From contig JAUSPR010000162.1 in NCBI GenBank assembly GCA_030655715.1, positions 1 through 6,183 of the forward strand: a stretch of DNA of 6,183 bases, written 5' to 3'. The DNA comes from Thermoplasmata archaeon (GTDB lineage Archaea; Thermoplasmatota; Thermoplasmata; SG8-5). The notes under the pieces were generated by a model. The model had not been told where the DNA came from. It did not search any database and saw only the letters and a program-made list of their open reading frames with translations. Made by a program: the position numbers and the translations under genes. Positions 5,342 to 6,183 of the stretch are shown here, in pieces. Position 1 is the stretch's first letter. The number at the start of each line of letters is the position of its first letter.

Positions 5342-6183
5342 GAGGCATTCTTTTGCCTTGTCCATGAAGATGTCAACGTCGTTTTCAAGTAATGGTTCCA
5401 GCTCGGAAACATCAAAGCCCTTTTCTTTCCACATGGCTAGTTGATTTTCACACTTGGATTTTATGACTTTTCCACTGCTCAAAATAACCTTGGCCTTACC
5501 CTTGAATTTTTCAACATCCTCTAAGCATTCATCCAGGCCTGATACATCATATCCTGCTTTTTTCCACTGGGTCATTTTGTCCATAAGAACTTTTTTCACT
5601 TTCTCATGTTTATCAGTAACTGTTTTTTTATCTGGCTTTGATATATTTTCCTGTTCTTTCTCGGGTATTTCCTCTGTTGATTTTTTGGTAATTATTTCTT
5701 CCTCTGCTTTAGCTGGAGCGGCCTCTATTATCGGAGTTTTTTCCTCGGAAATTTCAGGTTCTTCTTGAGAAGGTTCGTCCAGGTCAGGAATTGGTTCTTC
5801 TTCAGATTCATGGATTTGTTCCACAATTAAATCTTCAGTGGAATCATCTTTTTGCTCTGGAATTATTTCTTCAACGGGTTGTGCGGAAGGCTCTGGAACA
5901 GCCTCTTCTTCTATCTTGTCCAGATCTATCCCCAGTGCATCAAGTTCAACAGGTTTTTCCATGTCAAAATCTACATCATCCGAATCAACCAGCTTGGCAA
6001 ACTGGCTCTTCAATTCATCAGGCAAAGCCTCGAAATCTTCTGACTCGTTTAAACCTGACATGATTTCACTTACAGATTCAGTCAATTTGCCAGTAAGTTT
6101 GTTTAAATTTACTGATTCCATATCTTTCTTTATATCAAAATTACACACATTGCAATTTGCTGTACCCATGGGATTGGGTGCAT
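5324..6183 (-). CDS. Acidic protein with N-terminal zinc ribbon and tandem C-terminal repeats, function unknown; start beyond window
   Basis: The first ATG inside the window is at 6169 (281 residues), but the frame stays open to the edge and reads APNPMGTANCNVCNF across that Met. A Cys-x2-Cys pair after a PNP.GT segment is typical of the second half of a zinc ribbon, and no Shine-Dalgarno sequence precedes the ATG. The true start, with the first Cys pair, is therefore probably outside. Numbering from the 6169 Met: Cys6 and Cys9; a helical segment (about 15-65); a long low-complexity linker rich in Glu, Pro and Ile (about 85-185), probably disordered; and two repeats of about 40 residues, QWKKAGYDVSGLDECLEDVE (201-220) and MWKEKGFDVSELEPLLENDV (246-265), each a predicted helical hairpin. 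There is no signal peptide or membrane segment in the visible part. It is convergent with rlmE. An adaptor or scaffold is plausible but is inference. Confidence 0.75.
   Translation of the reverse strand, partial: APNPMGTANCNVCNFDIKKDMESVNLNKLTGKLTESVSEIMSGLNESEDFEALPDELKSQFAKLVDSDDVDFDMEKPVELDALGIDLDKIEEEAVPEPSAQPVEEIIPEQKDDSTEDLIVEQIHESEEEPIPDLDEPSQEEPEISEEKTPIIEAAPAKAEEEIITKKSTEEIPEKEQENISKPDKKTVTDKHEKVKKVLMDKMTQWKKAGYDVSGLDECLEDVEKFKGKAKVILSSGKVIKSKCENQLAMWKEKGFDVSELEPLLENDVDIFMDKAKECLKKQKQ

Noticed and set aside
5454..5768. Plus-strand Ser/Phe-rich open frame of 104 codons resembling membrane segments
   Set aside because: It is the antisense of the Glu/Lys-rich acidic linker (GAA/AAA read backward gives TTC/TTT), so its apparent hydrophobicity is an artefact.

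Overview
This 6.2 kb window looks like chromosomal DNA from an anaerobic archaeon, with the Thermoplasmatota or a nearby euryarchaeal group as my best guess. The reasons are TATA-like boxes with purine-rich flanks, a GGTGA ribosome-binding site, T-rich terminators, a stand-alone RlmE of about 200 residues, a complete anaerobic class III ribonucleotide reductase, and an acidic zinc-ribbon protein of a type I associate with Thermoplasmatota. The phylum is inference; no 16S rRNA or other diagnostic gene is present.

Layout. Positions 1-1107 (minus) hold the N-terminal 369 codons of purD, cut by the window edge. Positions 1108-1648 are non-coding and rich in inverted repeats: three strong hairpins, three copies of an ACTCCCCC motif, and an approximately 315-bp segment bounded by inverted ACTCCCCC/T-rich ends. 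Positions 1649-3763 (minus) encode NrdD, 704 residues and intact. Positions 3764-4114 form a divergent intergenic region with an AT-rich nrdD promoter on one side and, on the other, a promoter overlaid by repeated TTACCAA half-sites. Positions 4115-5319 (plus) are a two-gene operon: a predicted winged-helix regulator, then rlmE (23S rRNA 2'-O-methyltransferase), 8 bp apart. Positions 5324-6183 (minus) carry a convergent acidic protein with a probable zinc ribbon that continues past the right edge.

How the genes fit together. purD (purine synthesis) and nrdD (deoxyribonucleotide production) are both nucleotide-metabolism genes on the minus strand, but 541 bp and a probable terminator separate them, so they are probably not co-transcribed. 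The regulator and rlmE almost certainly are. The repeated half-sites at the operon promoter suggest autoregulation, which would couple rRNA-methyltransferase expression to a DNA-binding protein of unknown signal.

No clearly new multi-gene system is visible. The parts least explained by standard genes are the hairpin/inverted-repeat block at 1307-1622, the operator-like array at 4050-4104, and the two-repeat C-terminal domain of the acidic protein.
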